Under the pieces are notes generated by a model. The model did no database searches. It saw nothing but the letters and a program-made list of their open reading frames with translations, and was not told the DNA's origin. A DNA stretch of 64,000 nt. It comes from Vicia villosa (Eukaryota; Streptophyta; Magnoliopsida; Fabales; Fabaceae). The position numbers and the translations under genes were made by a program. The stretch covers positions 186,001-250,000 of the forward strand of contig NW_026705396.1 in assembly GCF_029867415.1 (NCBI RefSeq), given 5' to 3'. Below are positions 34,600-46,118 of the stretch, piece by piece; position 1 is the stretch's first letter, and each line of letters opens with the position of its first letter.

Positions 34600-34757
34600 T
34601 CCGATAAAGTATTAAAAATTATATTATCAAATAAGTTTTCTTATTTTCTATTCTCTAAAAGAGTTCTCAAGAATTAGATTGCCAAACATTTTTATTCTTA
34701 AAAACAATTTTTAAAGGAGAGTTTTCAAAACTAAAAACTAAAACTAATTCAAACAGG
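34600..34757. repeat. MITE arm ending in 'caaacagggcct'
   Basis: The reverse complement (AGGCCCTGTTTGAATTAG...) resembles the terminus at 27474. It is either the partner arm or an independent copy. Ends are otherwise unresolved. Confidence 0.45.
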
Positions 34758-34759
34758 GC

Positions 34760-35920
34760 CTAAGTATTTTCTTCTTTATACAATCTTACATATTAGAGTT
34801 TAGTAGCGATCCTTCTAAAAGTAACTTTTAGAAGACCATAATTGGCATGTTTGTTTCAGTTTAAAAAAAATAGATTTTTTTTTTGTAATTTTTAATAGAT
34901 TTTTTAAAATTATTTTTCAAAATATTACAACTTTTTTTATATTCGTTTTTTCTAAAATGAAACACTAATTTTAACCTCTTATAACATAAAATACATTATT
35001 GAAGACCAAACTTTAGTCATAATCGCTATTTTTTTTTAAAAAGTTGTATTTTAAAAATGGTCTTTATGAAAATTTATTTGAAATAACTTCCAAATTAAGT
35101 GATTTTTTGAAATTTTGATATCCAATTTTTTTCCCATAAATCTAATACCTAAAATCACATTTTAAGAATAACTATTCAAATAAAATTTTCATTTGAAACT
35201 TTTATAAAAAAAATTTTTATACATTTTTTTTTAAACTAAATTTAAGTCAAAATCTCCTTTTGAAACCAATGGTTTTAGAAAAAGAGTCTTCTAATATATT
35301 TTTGGGTTTCATTACAAAAATCATTAACTTGTGGCACTGAGTTTTATGTATTTTCAATAATTGAATGTGATGTTTGATATGCGGTAATGAAAATTGTATC
35401 GGTATATTTTTGTGAAGGTCTAGGAGTAGGGGTGTCAATTTGCATCTGTTAACGGAGATTACTGTGAAAAAATTATCTGTTCGAAGTTTCGAAGTTGATG
35501 ATTTTTTTGCACGTAGGGATGGAGATCGAGGAAAAAGTTCCCCTTATGATACTTTAGGGCGGGGATTGGGGAAGTATCCTCCGCCCTGTGGATTCCCCGA
35601 TCCCAACCATATTATTTAACTTTATATATAATTATATAATTTTGCATGTTTTTTATGAAAGAAATTTAATATATTAGGAAATGAAGAGCCATCCGTGGAT
35701 ATTTTATTTTTGTTTTATTGTATAATGTATTGTTTCACTATCCAAGTACTCAACCCTAAAAATGTGCACCTATTACATACTGTGTACACACTGTCTCATA
35801 TACTTCTTTTTCTCCATTCTATTTGTCTCATCCATTCCCCACCTCCTTTGAGTGAATGTTTCAATTTAATAAATTTGCGACCCTTTAAACTGATTACAAT
35901 AATTTTCTTAAATAGATAAA
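34760..35920. other. AT-rich intergenic region with a hAT-like scrap
   Basis: No gene seen. 'taggggtgtcaatttgca' at 35428 followed by 'gcggggattggggaagtatcc' is typical of one end of a hAT-type MITE; the other end was not found. Confidence 0.35.
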
Positions 35921-35927
35921 GCATAAA

Positions 35928-35947
35928 AGTAACCGTCGACGGTTACT
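35928..35947. repeat. 20-bp perfect palindrome
   Basis: AGTAACCGTCGACGGTTACT equals its own reverse complement. It contains two overlapping MYB-type core sites (CNGTTA on each strand). The following GC-richer 35950-36150 has no recognised gene. Confidence 0.8.
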
Positions 35948-36159
35948 AATATCCCACGTTGGGAATTCTTGTGAAGCTCTTCCCCAAACTTTCCCCACGT
36001 TCTGCTTCATGACTCGTAGTTTGAAAACTCCTCTTGCCGTCATTTTATCAAAACTTGTCTACGGTCGAACCGAATTCCCCAGGTGTCGTCCTTGCTGACC
36101 CTTTGGAAGTGTTTCACCAGTTCCGTTGACAGCCCCTCACTTTTATGGTAAAAGAAGAC

Positions 36160-36560
36160 TATATTTTTAAATATATTTAATAATTAATATGTTTAATTAT
36201 ATATGAATTAAATACATTAATTATTGAATATATATAAAATAAATTTTATTATTTAGACAATCACATCAAATTTACAATTTTATTGGGAATTTTCCTTTTA
36301 TGTATAAACTATATTATATTAATTAATTAGAGTGCTTATTAATTATAATCATGAGTTACATAAATATTTAAGAGCACTTGAATAAGATAAAAATAAATCT
36401 CTTTTTCAAATCTAATTTTTAATATACAACAATGTTAATTATTTTATATAAATTTTTTATTATCTATTGTGATTCATCTCGGACTCGAAAGATTTGGCTG
36501 CATGTATAAGGCATAATTAATTTATAAAAAAAATAGAGTTTAATAGATATCCTCTAACTA
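36160..36560 (+). repeat. Upstream copy of a ~400-bp direct duplication
   Basis: Colinear with 40225-40640 on the same strand. Shared blocks include 'tcaaatttacaattttattg', 'tttccttttat', 'aatatttaagag' and 'aaatagagttta'. The two copies bracket the dioxygenase pseudogene, about 4.07 kb apart, and have many substitutions and indels. Confidence 0.75.
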
Positions 36561-36897
36561 TTTTAATCTCCACCGGAAATTCCCAAGAGATTCTTTCATT
36601 ACAAAATTTGAGTCAATTGGTTGGTTATTGATTAAAATAAAGAAAGATTGAAAATAAAAAAATAAAACATTTCTCCTTATTATCATTGATTAATATAATA
36701 ATAATAATATTAAAAAAATTGAACTTGTAGGTTTCTATTATCTAACATTTACTAATCAATGGACCAAATTGACCAATTTGTTCCTCGCACAAATTGTATT
36801 TAAAAAGGAAAAATGGCATTTTCGTAAACAACTAAATACAACACAAAGTTTTTTACCTTTTTCAACAAGTGTTAGATTCCCATTGGTCCAATTTCAA

Positions 36898-37043
<146 letters not shown>

Positions 37044-38231
37044 TCTTCTTCTTCTTCTTCTTTCTCTTTCTCTCTGTCTTCTCTTTCTTACCGTTGTCGC
37101 CTTTTTTCTCCCTTGTCTCTATTTCTCTTTCCTCTACTACTCTCAAAAGGTATATTTTTTCCTATTATATTGTTCTTTCCTCTAGATTACATTATTTCTT
37201 ATGCATTTTTCTGTGTTAGATGTTCATACCATAGACATGTAATATGATATGAAAAAAATTAGGGTTTCCAACAAGAAAATGGTGAAGGTACACCACTTAG
37301 ATATTTAAGACATGGAGCACGAGAGGTAGAAGATCAAAGTGATGGAGCACGGGGAAGAATCGAAGACATTTTCTTTTCTCTTTCCCTACCATTTTCCAAT
37401 CTTCCCCTTTTAAGATCTTCTGATTTTAATGAATTTTCGCTAACTTTATTTTGATTGTGTTATATCAGTAGGTTTTGAATCTTATATTGGGGAAGGTTTT
37501 TTGACTCAAAATCATCAAATTTCACCAATATTATATACCAAGTGTTTTTTCATATTTATTTTGCTTATTGCTTGTTGTTTAGTTTGAGGTTACACGGGCT
37601 TTGAAAAACGTAGCATCTGAAACTTCTAAGAACACTATTTCTTACTCTGTTCATAGTTGGATACAACTTAGATCTATTCTTAGATCTTGAAAAGAGTTTA
37701 TGGGAAAGAGTTTATGAGAATATATCTTGAATTAGTATTTAATATTCTTAGATCTATTCTTATTATTTATGGTGACCATATTTATTTTGCTTATTGTTTG
37801 TTGTTTTCACAGGATTTACATGTGGTGACCATATTTGCTAATGAGGAGAGAGAGTAAGTAAGTGTTGAGTTGATTGCAAAGTTCCTGCTATGAAGAATGA
37901 AATTTACATGAAAAATAGTCTTAGATTGTGGGGACACACTGTTGCTTCTACTGTTAGATGAGAATTGAGATGATGTTGTAATGTTGTTCATAGTTCATAA
38001 TTTTTTTCTTTGTTTCTTAAATATTATTTTCTCTAAATGATATCTTTGGAATTGTTTAGTTTATAGTTTTATTCCTAGCACTCACTTCATTTCATTTTCA
38101 AACGACTGCATTCTCTCAATCATTATAAACTTGTATCTCAATCAGTTTTGATAATTTTCTATTCATTGTGTTTTATAAAATGTTTGATGCATATGTATTT
38201 CATATATATTTGATTGCATTAACAACTCAAT

Positions 38232-39446
38232 ATGAACTGCAATAAACTCACATCTCATGGAATGATAGGTATTAACAAGATTCCAAGCTTATTCCATCAC
38301 CAACCTGACAAATATCAAAAATCAAACAACAAAAACCATGTTATTCCTGTCATATACCTTGCAGATGTTGATATTAAAGATCCAATTATTCACCAAGGTA
38401 TTGCTGACAGAATCAAGGAAGCATGCGAAACTTGTGGTTTTTTTCAGGTTGCTAATCATGGAATTCCTTTGACTGTTCTTGAAGAAATGAAAGATGGTGT
38501 TAAGAGGTTTCATGAGCAAGACATTGAAGTCAAAAAAGGTTTTTATACAAGATATCATAGTAGATCTTTTATTTATATTAGCAATTTTGATATCTATAGT
38601 TCATTAGCACTTAATTGGAGAGATACTTTCAATTGTTACTTGGCTCCTGATACTCCCAAACCACAAGATCTGCCTGCAGTGTGCAGGTATGTTTGTATGC
38701 CACATTTTCCTGCAGTGTGAAGTTAATCTACTACTTACAATATCTTGCCGCATATTATTTTCTTCTAATTGCTTACTTATTCTTGCATTGCAGAGATATA
38801 CTACTTGAATATGGGAAGTACATGACGAATTTATGGACTATACTGTTTGAACTATTATCAGAGGGTTTAGGTTTAAACCGAAACCATTTGAATGATATGG
38901 AATGTGCTAAAGGAATAATTGCTCTTTGCCACTACTATCCTCCATGTCCTCAACCAGAATTGGCTATTGGAACACCAAAATATTATGATAATAATTTTTT
39001 CACAGTGCTTCTACAAGACCATATTGGTGGCCTGCAAGTTCTTTATCAAGATAACTGGATTGATGTTAAACGTGTACCAGAGGCTCTCATAGTTAATGTT
39101 GGAGATCTTATGCAGGCAAGTTTCCTGCATACTTTTGTGTTTATTTCCAAATTGAGGTATAGTCAATACTAACTATTTGTTGGTTTGAAATGTAGCTTAT
39201 AACAAATGACAGATCCAAGAGTGTTGAACACAGAGTACTTGAAGAATCATGTTGGTCTAAGAATATATGTTGTATGTTTTTTCCAAATAGGTTATAGGTC
39301 ATCCTCAAAAGTCTATGGACCTATGAAGGAGCTTTTATCAGAAGAAAATCCTCCCAAATACAGAAAAACCATAGTTGCTGATTATGCAACATACTATGAT
39401 AAAGAGATTGGATGGTACTTTTGCTCTTACACATTACAAGATTTGA
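38232..39446 (+). pseudogene. 2-oxoglutarate/Fe(II) dioxygenase, ACC-oxidase-homologue type, disrupted
   Basis: Three exons: 38232-38686, 38794-39115 and 39196-39446. Exon 1 has the N-terminal dioxygenase domain ([47 protein letters not shown]). Exon 2 has the core (CHYYPPCPQPELAIGT, LLQDHIGGLQVLYQDNWIDV, VPEALIVNVGDLMQ). Exon 3 has ITNDRSKSVEHRVL and the SSKVYGPMKELLSEENPPKY tail. Defects: the iron-binding HxD is YYD (first His lost); one extra base near 39240 and another near 39408 each shift frame; the second intron donor is GC. The family usually ends near 360 residues in a short '..DGTxALxHxKI' tail, visible here only in a shifted frame ending at 39446. Catalysis is not expected. Confidence 0.85.
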
Positions 39447-39612
39447 ATTGTGAATCATTATTTTAACTTAGAACCTAATTTTCATACTACTAATATCTTA
39501 TTAGTAAAACTTTTTTTAAATGGTTAATTTTCATTTTATATATGCAATTTGGTCAAACTTCTTTACTTCACATTTTTTCGTATCGTTCAAAAAATACTAC
39601 ACCACAATTAAT

Positions 39613-39645
39613 GCACCCGAGCGACAGCACGGGTCTCTGACTAGT
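39613..39645 (+). other. Helitron-type 3' end with hairpin
   Basis: CACCCGAGCGACAGCACGGG forms an imperfect hairpin and is followed by TCTCTGACTAGT, ending CTAGT at 39645. This is the plus-strand equivalent of the terminus at 27687. It lies about 170 bp after the dioxygenase pseudogene; the matching 5' end was not located. The next base is A. Confidence 0.55.
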
Positions 39646-39659
39646 AATGTATAGTATTA

Positions 39660-39893
39660 TACTCCCTCCAGTCTCACAATATGTGACATCTTTTCTATTT
39701 TTATTTATCTCAAATTATTTTTCCATTTTGAATATAAATATAGCATTTATTATTTCTTTCTATTATTAATAATGTTTGTTAAACTCTATTGTTAAACTCT
39801 CAAATTAAAATGTACTATATTTATATTCAAAATGGAAAAATAATTTGAGACGACACAGATCTCTGACTAGTAATGTATAGTATTATATTCCCT
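39660..39893. mobile_element. Stowaway-like MITE fragment with 36-bp inverted repeat
   Basis: TACTCCCTCCAGTCTCACAAT is a typical MITE start. A perfect 36-bp inverted repeat (39708-39743 and 39815-39850) surrounds a 71-bp loop. After it, 'ctctgactagtaatgtatag' (39861-39880) repeats the sequence just before it (39634-39653), so the segment is flanked by a longer direct repeat, suggesting rearrangement rather than a simple TA duplication. Confidence 0.55.
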
Positions 39894-40224
39894 TCATTAT
39901 CACAGTATCTATTATTAATAATGTTATTTTAAATTACATTTATTTTATCATTGAAACAACACAATTAACCATTGCTTTAAAAAGTATAAAAATCTATAAG
40001 AGGATACCTAATATGAGAAAAAAATATTATATAAAAACATTTATTATGAAATATGTTGTTTTGTACAAGCTATTTTTATAAATTCATCCTCAAGTAATTC
40101 TTATATAAAAAAAAATATTTAAATATATTTAATAATATTCTATTTGATATAATTCTTTTAATTTTTAAAATCAATGTACAATTTGTAAGTTAGGAGCAGA
40201 TACATTGTACAACCTTTAACATTT

Positions 40225-40640
40225 ATTGTAAGAATTTTTTAAAAAATATATTTAATAATTAACATATTTGATTATATATAAATTAAATATATTAATTATT
40301 TAATATATCTAAAAAGCTGTTTAGAAAATTACATCAAATTTACAATTTTATTGAGAAATTTCCTTTTATATAAAAACTATATTATAAAATTAATTAAAGT
40401 GCTGATTAATTGTATCTATAATTATTAAATATTTAAGAGCGCTTAAAATAGATAAAATAATTCTCTTTCAACACATAGACTCAATATAATTGACAATATT
40501 GTTACATTTTTTATGAAAGAGTTTTATCATTCATTATTATTCATTTCCTACTAGAAAGATTTGACTCTACAGTTGCTTGTATTAGAGAACATAATTAATT
40601 TATTTAAAAAATAGAGTTTAACAAATATATTTTAATTGTG
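40225..40640 (+). repeat. Downstream copy of the ~400-bp direct duplication
   Basis: Partner of 36160-36560 (see there). 39894-40224 between the MITE and this copy is AT-rich with nothing recognisable. Confidence 0.72.
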
Positions 40641-41290
40641 ACCGTCGTTCAATAAAAAATAATCGCCTATTATATCATTAAAATGTTTTAAAATTGGGGA
40701 CAACTTCTCTATCCATTACTAAAAGTTTGGTAGTGTACCTTCAACCAATGAAAAGATCCCATTTAAGTTTAATATATTTAATTAATTATAAAATAATACA
40801 ATTATTTGTTATTTTCAAGACATTTTACACTGAATGTAACTTTATCCAACTTTTTGAGTTGGGTAGATAAGAATTCACCTTTAAAATTTAAATGTCATTT
40901 ACCAAAAAACACGTCAGTAATTGGTTGTCCGTGTAAATTTATTTTACATTGCATATCCTATTTTCTAAAATAATAATAATATAAATGTGTTATATGTACT
41001 TAAAAAAGATAAAAATAGCTATATTGATATTTTTCAAATATGGGACATAGTCAACTTTTTTTTTTTTGTTTAATAACCTAGTCAGAAAAATTGACTTTTT
41101 AATACATTGAAACTGACATATCCATCTCTTTATTACAAGTTATTATTTTTTACTGATTTTATATAATTTTAAAATGATAATTTAATTAAATATAGAAAAA
41201 GTTTTAATGGCAATAAGTTTATTTATTTTGACCAATTGCTATAAATTAAGAACCATAGAGTAATTTACATCATCCATCACAAACGTAAAA
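40641..41290 (+). promoter_or_regulatory. Promoter region of the inhibitor gene
   Basis: AT-rich, without genes. A possible TATA-like 'ctataaatta' lies at 41239, about 50 bp before the ATG. 41000-41250 has no other motif I can support. Confidence 0.4.
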
Positions 41291-41845
41291 ATGACAGCCT
41301 CAACACATTTGTTCTTGTTACTCTCCATTTCAATCATCTTTATTTCTCATGCCATTTCACCATCACCATCACCTTCACCTATTCCAAATTCCAGCCCCAA
41401 ATTATATAAAATTGTATGTGCAGATTCTAGATCAAAGGAGAATGAACAAAAATGTTTGGAACTTCTAGAACCAAACCCTAGAATAACTTCATCAAATAAC
41501 TATCTTACCCTTTGCACATTATACCTAGAGATGGCATTAGAAAAAGCCACAAAAGCCCAAAATTATATCAAAAGTTTGATCAAAGAATACCCTTCTTCCG
41601 AAGCCATCAAAAAATGTGCAAATAATAATTACAATTTTTTGATAAGTGGATTTAGGGTTGCAATACCTCAGTTAGCTACAAGACAAGACGGTGCAAATTG
41701 GGATGCCACATCTGCCTTCTGGGGACCTAACTACTGTGATGACAACTTAGCTCGTGAAAAGCTAATTATTCCTTCTATTTCTAAACTCAATGATGAAATG
41801 AGATTTCTTTGTTATATTGCAGGTGTAGCTATAGATCATCTTTAA
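41291..41845 (+). CDS. Plant invertase/pectin methylesterase inhibitor-type secreted protein (184 aa)
   Basis: Single exon with a clean ATG and stop. Residues 1-21 form a signal peptide (hydrophobic LFLLLSISIIFIS, cleavage near HA|IS), followed by a short Ser-Pro repeat. The mature part fits the four-helix PMEI/invertase-inhibitor fold (PF04043): Cys43 and Cys55 match the first disulfide hairpin, and Cys109 (KKCANNNYNFLISGF, the usual 'CxxxYxxAxxxL' position) and Cys149 (NYCDDN) the second; Cys75 and Cys174 are extra. Length fits the family. Members inhibit cell-wall or vacuolar invertases or pectin methylesterases in the apoplast; sequence alone does not say which. No frameshift or stop, so probably functional. 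Confidence 0.87.
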   Translation: MTASTHLFLLLSISIIFISHAISPSPSPSPIPNSSPKLYKIVCADSRSKENEQKCLELLEPNPRITSSNNYLTLCTLYLEMALEKATKAQNYIKSLIKEYPSSEAIKKCANNNYNFLISGFRVAIPQLATRQDGANWDATSAFWGPNYCDDNLAREKLIIPSISKLNDEMRFLCYIAGVAIDHL

Positions 41846-42700
41846 TCTTACACAATGAGATATGAGATTTTGTTGTTGTATTTGTTGGCTATTACTGGAT
41901 TTATAGTTTGAACAATATACTATCATATAAATTTATAAAAATGTGATTCTCTCATGCATCAATATATGTGTTTCCACTCACTCACACCAGGGTTGTTTGA
42001 TGAATAAGGCCAATGACAATTGACATAGACCCCAACATTGCATCTACTATAATTCAAATGTAAAAAAAAACTCTTTATACATTTTTATTCATTCTATAAA
42101 AATAATAAAATGTTATTTTTATTTATTCTAAGAAATCAATTTTTTAAAAGGGTGAAGTTTTCACCATCACAAGTTTATAAAACTTATATTATTTTCGTAC
42201 ACATCATTCACCATTCATATATATAATTATTGCAAGTTTGAAATTGCAACATTTTACTTATTTATTTTTAAAAGGGTGAAGTTTTGACCATCACATTATT
42301 TATATATAGGTAAAACAATGATGAAAATGAATCTAGGTAAAACAATGACCCAATGTTTTCTCTCTCTATGTAAAACAGCTTTACCCATGCGTTTAGGATT
42401 TTTCAGAATTTGAAAGTTTGTGAACATGATGAAAATGATCTATTAGATAAGAATGGTTGAAAGGATGAAGCAAGAGCATTAAAAAAAATTCAAGAACACT
42501 CAAATCTGAGCAAAAGTAGTGTACACGAAAGATATGAAATGGACTGAAAGTTGCCAACATAAGGAAGACGATGAAGAAGTTGAGGAGCCTTTTCTTTAAC
42601 ACATATTTTTAAATGCCTATATTAATAACAATACTATAAGTATATTTCGTAACGCCATTTCACATCAGCTAAAGGATTCAACGTAGTAGAATCTATTTAA
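41846..42700 (+). other. 3' flank of the inhibitor gene, no gene seen
   Basis: AT-rich. 'aaaagggtgaagttttcaccatcac' (about 42147) and 'aaaagggtgaagttttgaccatcac' (about 42271) are two short direct repeats around a 100-bp segment. Nothing else is recognised. Confidence 0.4.
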
Positions 42701-42850
42701 TTAAGCGTTTTTCTTTTATTTTAATTTTAAACCACTTTTTCACCACAGTAAAATTTTTTAACTGTGGTGAAAAGTGCCGCCTGGTCATAAGTTCGAATCC
42801 TGGCGCCTACATATTTGTTTTTTTTTTTTAAATTTTAGACCACTTTTCAC

Positions 42851-43348
42851 TAGGGATGGCAAAACGGACTGTCGCCCGCCGGACCGGCCCGCGCACCCGC
42901 CAAAAGATGGCGGGTTGGGTTGAGATTTTAGGCCCTCCCTCACCTAAGCCCGCCGCCCGCCATAGCCCGCCCCGCCAAAGTCTGTCGCACGCCAAAGTCC
43001 GCCGCTCCGTCAAAATCCACTCTTTTTTAGTTAATTCTAGTATTTTTAATTCTTGATAATTTTATTTTATACATTTATTTGTGAATATATCTAATATTTT
43101 TTAAATAAAATTTGTTTAAAAGATACTCTATAAAAAATTATTCTAAAAACTATGTGAAAAATTTAATTAAAATGTAAAAAGTATAATTATCTATTAAAAA
43201 AAATGATAAAGAAATAAATAAATAAATAGGCGGACAAGTCCGCCGCCCGCCAACCCGCCACCTTGGCGGGGCGGGCTAGGTTTTTATGCCCATTTTAACT
43301 TGGCGGGCATATGACGGGCGGGGCGGGCTGCCCGCTTTGCCACCCCTA
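42851..43348. mobile_element. hAT-type MITE, 498 bp, perfect 8-bp target duplication
   Basis: Termini TAGGGATGGCAAAACGG and (reverse complement of right end) TAGGGGTGGCAAAGCGG. The flanks cttttcac (42843-42850) and cttttcac (43349-43356) are identical. Arms are GC-rich with repeated 'cccgccgcccgcc'; the middle is AT-rich. No frame. It interrupts an older repeat whose halves carry 'gtggtgaaaagtg' and 'cgtggtaaaaagtgg'. Confidence 0.88.
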
Positions 43349-43437
43349 CTTTTCACCACGATTGGAATTCATTCGTGGTAAAAAGTGGCGCATGATCATG
43401 AGTTTGAGTCTTGTTATTGTTGTTGTTGATGATGTTC

Positions 43438-43505
43438 TACTGCTGCATTTTTTTATTTTATTAAAAAACGTACAATAACGGTTGTTTAATACAAGTGTGG
43501 TTGTA
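43438..43505 (+). repeat. Direct repeat flanking the GTT array, left copy
   Basis: 'tactgctgcatttttttatt' to 'ttgtttaatacaa' is repeated at 44070-44125 with a few changes. The two copies enclose about 570 bp including the GTT microsatellite. Confidence 0.75.
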
Positions 43506-43860
43506 TGGAGTACACTATCCACTTTTCCCATATATATAATGGTTTATATTCATTCTTTTTGCCCTAGACAAAGTTAGACGAACTTAGAAGAATTTCATCT
43601 TCTACCTCCAAACATCATCTTCCATTTACGAGACTCTATTTATCCACTAAACCAAGCTCAAAAATATTATTTGTTCCATAAACAAAACTCAAAAACATAA
43701 TTTCTTTCATTAATAAATTTCATAACTCCATTATTTCTTCTCAAACTTGAATGAGACAAGGAAAACATGGATTCAAGCTAACAATGTTAGTTGTTGTGTC
43801 AGGTAAAATATTTAATGATTTTGTTGTTGTTGAGATATAATGTTTAACGATTATATTTAT

Positions 43861-43861
43861 T

Positions 43862-43896
<35 letters not shown>

Positions 43897-44058
43897 ATTG
43901 TTGTTGTTGTTGTTGTTGTTGTTGTTCTTATTATTCTTGTTGTTGTTGTTGTTGTTGTCGTTCTTGTTGTTGTTCTTGTTGTTGTTGTCGTTCTTGTTGT
44001 CGTTCTTGTTGTTGTTCTTGTTGTTGTTCTAGTTGTTCTTCTTCTTCTTGTTGTTGTT
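43861..44058 (+). repeat. (GTT)n microsatellite with CTT and GTC variants
   Basis: Almost 200 bp of GTT with interspersed 'cttgtt', 'gtcgtt' and 'attctt' variants. The poly-Val frame here is an artefact. Confidence 0.95.
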
Positions 44059-44069
44059 TTACTGCTGCA

Positions 44070-44125
44070 TTTTTATTTTATTAAAAGACATACAACAACG
44101 ATTGTTTAGTACAATCATGGCAAAG
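44070..44125 (+). repeat. Direct repeat flanking the GTT array, right copy
   Basis: Partner of 43438-43505. Its right end touches the copia reverse-transcriptase fragment. Confidence 0.7.
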
Positions 44126-44437
44126 AGAGGCATTATTAGAACAAAAAATTATGTCATCAACATAAACTTGGACAATTAAGATATCCTTATTCAGAGTCTT
44201 TCTGAATAATGTAGTGTCAATGTGACCTTCTTTAAAACTATTTTCCAGCAGGAAGTTATTCAGTCTCTCATACCAAGCTCTTTGAGCTTGTTTGAGTCCA
44301 TAGAGTGATTTCTTAATTTTAAAAACAAAGTATGGGTGGACAGAATCCCCAAATCTACGAGGTTGTCTGACATACACTTTGTTAGAAATGACTCCATTTA
44401 AGAAAACACTCTTAACATCCATTTGATATAGTTCCAT
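44110..44437 (-). pseudogene. Ty1-copia reverse transcriptase fragment
   Basis: The minus-strand frame reads LYQMDVKSVFLNGVISNKVY, then KIKKSLYGLKQAQRAWYERL, and ends shortly after VQVYVDDIIF, including the catalytic YVDD. This is the middle of a copia reverse transcriptase (SIRE-like by similarity of the LNG and LYGLKQA blocks). The domain stops abruptly at the repeat near 44110 and nothing recognisable precedes it. Confidence 0.9.
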
Positions 44438-45955
44438 TTGATATAGAAAAACTTGACCGGTGCTTTTTGAAAGTATACGGATCGTATCAGAGTAATATAA
44501 AGAGTTTTGAACTCACAAAGACCTAATAGTCAATCTATCGTTTCTATCGTATGGTGTTTATTTAAGACTGATAAAATAGGATTTGAAGTTGCACAAAATA
44601 AAGTAAATAAAAAGACTTAATTTAATATTAGGAAAATAAATGATAGAATATGGATCTCATCAATTAGTTGATACTCTTGGTGTTCGTAAACTAAGTATCT
44701 ATGGGATAATATTTTCTATTTTGAAAAGAACTAATTGAACGGGAACTATAGCTTCTACGTATTCAGAATCAGATTTTACCCTATAAATTATACCATCCAT
44801 TGTCACGGTGGATGATGCATATTGCGTTAAAGAAATAAATCTTTTTTAAGTAATTTGATTCTTAATTTGATTGAAAAGTGCTTATGATTGGAAAATGATA
44901 CCTTAAAGTGTTTCCGATATTAGCATCAGCAAACCATACCTTAAACTTACAAATGCATCCGAAAATAGGTTTAATAGTATTTTATCAAAATAATCATCTT
45001 CCTAATTGAATAACAAATGACTTTCACAGTATTTATTAATTAATTAATTACAAATTAACTTGGATCTTTTGTACCGAACGAATTTTGATCTTACCTGACT
45101 TATAAAGGTTTATACTTTCATAGCAATCGACAAAATTATGGTTTAAAAAAGTTCTAATTAAAACCAAAACAATCTCAATAGAGTTCCTTAATTAACAACT
45201 ATTTAGAATACCGTCAAATCGACTCTCCTCACATTCCAACAAATATAAATTAGCTTAACATGATTATAACAATTAACAAAGCGGTTGATTTGCAATTGAG
45301 ATTAAACATGTTAAGCGGTTTGATTAAGACGAAGAACGTGCGAGGAAAGTAAAAGTACAACAAATAAAGCAAGGCGATAATAAAATAAATAAATACGGAA
45401 TATAATAAGAACTTGCTCCAAACGGAGGCTTGAATCTGGTACAAAGGAAATAACTTTGGGAATGTAAATGCGAGAAGATTAAATTGGCTTCAAAGTAAAT
45501 GCATCTGAAATAAAATACTGGAAATAAAATGCTCCAAGCTTTGGTACACGATCAATTGCTCTAAACCTCAAATGTGAAGGCTTAAATATTACAAGTGTGA
45601 AAGTATATGGCTTATGGTACTAAGCTTGGATACCTCAAAGTGAGAAAATAATGTCCTATTTTTAAAGAAACTAAGACCTAAATATGAAGAACCAACTGCT
45701 GGATTCGTGTGTTATTTTTTTGAGAGAAAAAAGGGAGTGGGAGGACCAGTCCAGGCCCAATTCAACTGAAGCACCTTTTAGCTTGTGGCGACCTATACAA
45801 CTTCATGCCGAACGCAATGCTCACAAAGTGGGCAAGACTAGGTCTTTTGACTGTTGAGAGGTGGACCACTCGTGGCTACCTGCATGGTGAACACCATGGT
45901 GGTCATCATGGTTAAAAATAGTAAACGTAAACAAACATAGAGAATGAGAAAGACC
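44438..45955. other. Unassigned repeat-like stretch
   Basis: No frame or terminus recognised. Moderate AT content with phrases such as 'gtatacggatcgtatcagag' suggests old retroelement internal sequence. Confidence 0.3.
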
Positions 45956-46105
45956 TGTTGATTTAGTGTTCCAAAATAGAATGAACACAAAATTGAAGAA
46001 TAAGAGTTACACCAGAGTATAAATATTAAATGCTAGAAAAGACTAAACTCCCTTAAAAGATACAATAAAATAATATGATAATTTTATTAATAGTAATATC
46101 TAACA
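45956..46105 (-). mobile_element. Short (150-bp) copia 3' LTR, minus strand
   Basis: On the minus strand TGTTAGATATTACTATT (46105) to ...CTAAATCAACA (45956), preceded by a polypurine-like TTTGAAGGGAGA. Its position immediately after an RNase H frame identifies it as the 3' LTR of a copia element. Confidence 0.75.
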
Positions 46106-46118
46106 TCTCCCTTCAAAC

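Noticed and set aside
39033..39300. Correct exon 3 of a functional dioxygenase with a different splice site
   Set aside because: No alternative GT-AG choice restores both the ITNDRSKSV and SSKVYGPMKE blocks in one frame.
43840..44109. Poly-Val reading frame
   Set aside because: Translation of the (GTT)n microsatellite.
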